Below the pieces are notes generated by a model that saw only the letters and a program-made list of their open reading frames with translations, did not search any database and was not told the DNA's origin. Position numbers and translations under genes: made by a program. DNA of 5,970 nt from Rickettsiales bacterium. Lineage in GTDB: Bacteria; Pseudomonadota; Alphaproteobacteria; Rickettsiales; Deianiraeaceae. The stretch is taken from NCBI GenBank assembly GCA_947378695.1, contig CANCKZ010000050.1:1-5970 (forward strand), given 5' to 3'. The stretch's first letter is position 1; each line of letters opens with the position of its first letter. Shown here in pieces: positions 4,913-5,970 of the stretch.

Positions 4913-5025
4913 CTATAACAAAAATAAAAAAGAAAAAAAATATTTTTTCTAAAATCAAACAAACCCTTATGGGAATTGAGTTTATCATTTTGACGAAAAT
5001 CACGATAATCACTTTTGTTATAGTG
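4911..5025. repeat. 115-bp AT-rich block bounded by 13-bp inverted repeats
   Basis: CACTATAACAAAA (4911-4923) is repeated exactly in inverse as TTTTGTTATAGTG (5013-5025). Inside are a hairpin-forming AGAAAAAA...TTTTTTCT (4931-4950) and no open frame of note. It resembles a very small MITE-like unit or a pair of protein-binding sites; no target duplication was recognised. Confidence 0.6.
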
Positions 5026-5038
5026 TGCTATAACAAAA
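5013..5038. repeat. Perfect palindrome with 11-bp arms
   Basis: TTTTGTTATAG, spacer TGTG, CTATAACAAAA. The left arm is shared with the right terminal repeat of the 115-bp block. It could be an operator for a dimeric regulator or the join of two block ends. No gene start follows closely. Confidence 0.75.
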
Positions 5039-5080
5039 ACGGGGTTTTTGGCGGGAAAAAAATGTTTTGGCGGGGAAAAT
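5035..5080. repeat. Short GGCGGG repeats and a small hairpin
   Basis: AAAAAC-GGG-GTTTTT (5035-5049) is a small hairpin. It runs into two close direct copies of TTTTGGCGGG followed by A-tracts (about 5046-5060 and 5063-5078). No coding signal; function unknown. Confidence 0.5.
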
Positions 5081-5144
5081 TGCCCTCACAAATCTTAAAA
5101 ACCCGTGGTGCCATCTGGGGTTGCCTCAGGGTGCGTGCGTGATT

Positions 5145-5193
5145 TTCGGGGAGGCATTCCTTCGCTTCGCTTCGTCACACCTCGCAAAAACCC
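5145..5193 (-). repeat. Hairpin repeat, copy B (diverged)
   Basis: On the minus strand GAGGTGTGACGAAGCGAAGC, then GAAGGAATGCCTCC. It shares the TGACGxAGCGAAGCGxAGGAAT centre with copies A and C, but the outer stem is GAGG/CCTC instead of GGATAT/ATATCC. Both arms changed together, so the hairpin is kept. Confidence 0.65.
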
Positions 5194-5244
5194 CGCTTCA
5201 AAATGTATAATTAATGGCGGCGAAATATGGAAGCGGTTTTGAGG

Positions 5245-5313
5245 CAGAAAGCGAAGTTTCTGTGGGATATGACGCAGCAAAGCGAAGGAGTATCCGCCGG
5301 AAATTTCGCAACC
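5245..5313 (+). repeat. Hairpin repeat, copy C (69 bp)
   Basis: Opposite in orientation to copies A and B; 5 mismatches to copy A. A TATAAT (5206-5211) and ATG (5214) upstream open a 37-codon frame through it that ends at 5327, but this is more likely a by-product of the repeat than a gene. Confidence 0.85.
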
Positions 5314-5345
5314 GCCCCGAAGGGTAAATTTTGGGAGGAAGGCGT

Positions 5346-5452
5346 GTGGCGTTCGGTTCTGCGGTGGTGAGGGGGTTGGCTTTAATTTTAGTTTTGTGAA
5401 AAAAAAGCGTGGGATTTGGAAAGAATCTGCGTGGCGTTCGGTTTTGCGGTGG
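5346..5452. repeat. Two 22-bp direct repeats, 85 bp apart, downstream of rnpB
   Basis: GTGGCGTTCGGTTCTGCGGT plus GG at 5346-5367 and again with one change (C to T) at 5431-5452. Weak similarity extends to their left (TTGGGAGGAA / TTGGAAAGAA). The stretch is unusually G-rich on the plus strand for this genome. The wider interval 4905-5500 has no convincing gene. Confidence 0.7.
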
Positions 5453-5489
5453 CGGGGGAGGAGTAAGTAAGCATGAAGCAATCTTAGAG

Positions 5490-5529
5490 AAAACAGAATT
5501 TTGCCCCAACATAAGCCGAATTCTGTTTT
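5490..5529 (-). terminator. Possible rnpB terminator overlapping the RNA 3' end
   Basis: On the minus strand AAAACAGAATT (5529-5519) and AATTCTGTTTT (5500-5490) form a perfect 11-bp stem with an 18-nt loop, ending in UUUU followed by CUCU. It is AT-rich and its left arm belongs to mature RNase P RNA, so it may act as a weak terminator or as an alternative fold. Confidence 0.35.
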
Positions 5530-5869
5530 GCATCTTTTTATTAATCTAGGCATTTTCTTGCGAAAATACTTCCAGCGACATACCCGAAACACTAAGTTAA
5601 AGTACAAACTTTTTGAAATAAATTTCAAAGCGTGTTCCCTATTTTGTTTTGCTTGTAACGGGGTTTGCACCAACTTCGTGTTACCACGAAGAACCGTGAG
5701 CTCTTACCTCACACTTTCACCCTTACCACTTTTGCAAATGGCGGTTTATTTTCTGTTGCACTTGCCGTAGCATTTGAAAAACCAACACTCCCTGCTTTCA
5801 CAGGCGTTATGTACCTTTCAAGTCCGGACTTTCCTCGTATTTTTTCAAACACGCAAAAAGAGTTAGGGT
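5503..5869 (-). ncRNA. rnpB: RNase P RNA (type A)
   Basis: The catalytic RNA of ribonuclease P, which removes 5' leaders from pre-tRNA together with protein RnpA. Read on the minus strand, all conserved landmarks appear in order: GAGGAAAGTCCGGACT (CR I, 5836-5821), AACGCCTGTGAAAGCAGGG (about 5808-5790), TGCAACAGAAAATAAACCGCC-type core (5760-5740), GGTAAGGGTGAAAGTGTGAG and GTAAGAGCTCAC (5730-5697), GGTGCAAACCCC (about 5671-5660) and ACAGAATTCGGCTTAT (CR V, 5526-5511). CR I and CR V pair as helix P4. Helix P1 closes the molecule: CCCTAAC (5868-5862) with GTTGGGG (5510-5504), one G-U pair. The length of about 367 nt is typical. The ends are set by P1 and may be a few bases off. Confidence 0.97.
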
Positions 5870-5875
5870 CAAAGA

Positions 5876-5904
5876 ATAAATGCGGGCATAAAAGCAAAAA
5901 TCAA
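5876..5904 (-). promoter_or_regulatory. Promoter of rnpB
   Basis: Minus strand TTGATT (5904-5899), 17-bp spacer, ATTTAT (5881-5876). Start expected near 5870, right where helix P1 begins, which agrees with an RNA whose 5' end is made by transcription start. Confidence 0.6.
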
Positions 5905-5970
5905 CCTTTATTTGTGAAAATTTTGCTTGAGATTCTTGACCCGAATTTTAACCAGAAAAACCCCGCGATA

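Noticed and set aside
5214..5327. 37-codon plus-strand frame with ATG and a TATAAT just upstream
   Set aside because: Almost wholly repeat copy C; no ribosome site, and the -10 is too close to the ATG.
5095..5673. Long minus-strand open frames, including 5198-5533, beside and over the rnpB 3' part
   Set aside because: They run through RNase P RNA, hairpin repeats and the 22-bp direct repeats; the protein is Pro/Arg-rich low-complexity with no family signal.
5709..5897. Minus-strand frame inside rnpB
   Set aside because: The sequence is structured RNA with all RNase P landmarks; the frame is incidental.

Overview
This AT-rich window (no tRNA or CRISPR seen) most resembles a low-GC alphaproteobacterium, possibly Rickettsiales-like. 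The clues are a type A RNase P RNA, CTTGAC-type -35 boxes, MnhB/MnhC genes scattered away from a full mnh operon, intergenic palindromic repeats, and very tight gene packing. The taxon cannot be fixed from the sequence alone. An intact leuA and a purS argue against the most reduced, fully auxotrophic endosymbionts.

Left part (1-1209, minus strand): a chain rpsO > purS > mnhB > an unnamed membrane-anchored protein cut by the window edge. rpsO and purS share one base (TAATG) and purS overlaps mnhB by 11 bp, so ribosomal protein S15, a purine-synthesis subunit and a cation-antiporter subunit appear co-transcribed. A 123-bp divergent spacer leads to mnhC on the plus strand (1333-1662), another antiporter subunit.

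Middle (1659-4664): leuA (2-isopropylmalate synthase) and gpsA (glycerol-3-phosphate dehydrogenase) form a minus-strand pair with an ATGA overlap. Just after mnhC lies a second, truncated copy of the gpsA 3' end (1659-1736). The two gpsA ends are offset by exactly 634 bp and share a perfect 26-bp core inside diverged flanks. Between them is one promoter with a perfect TATAAT box and one unrecognised plus-strand gene of about 156-160 aa. The best reading is that a tiny cassette entered the gpsA 3' end, supplied a replacement C-terminus, and left the displaced original end beside mnhC. This is the most unusual thing in the window.

Right part (4725-5970): a gene-poor, repeat-rich stretch. It holds a possible remnant of an outer-membrane protein C-terminus, a family of hairpin repeats (two 69-bp copies in inverted orientation and a diverged third), an AT-rich block bounded by 13-bp inverted repeats beside a perfect 11-bp-arm palindrome, and short direct repeats. 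It ends in a complete RNase P RNA gene (rnpB, minus strand, about 5503-5869) with its own promoter.
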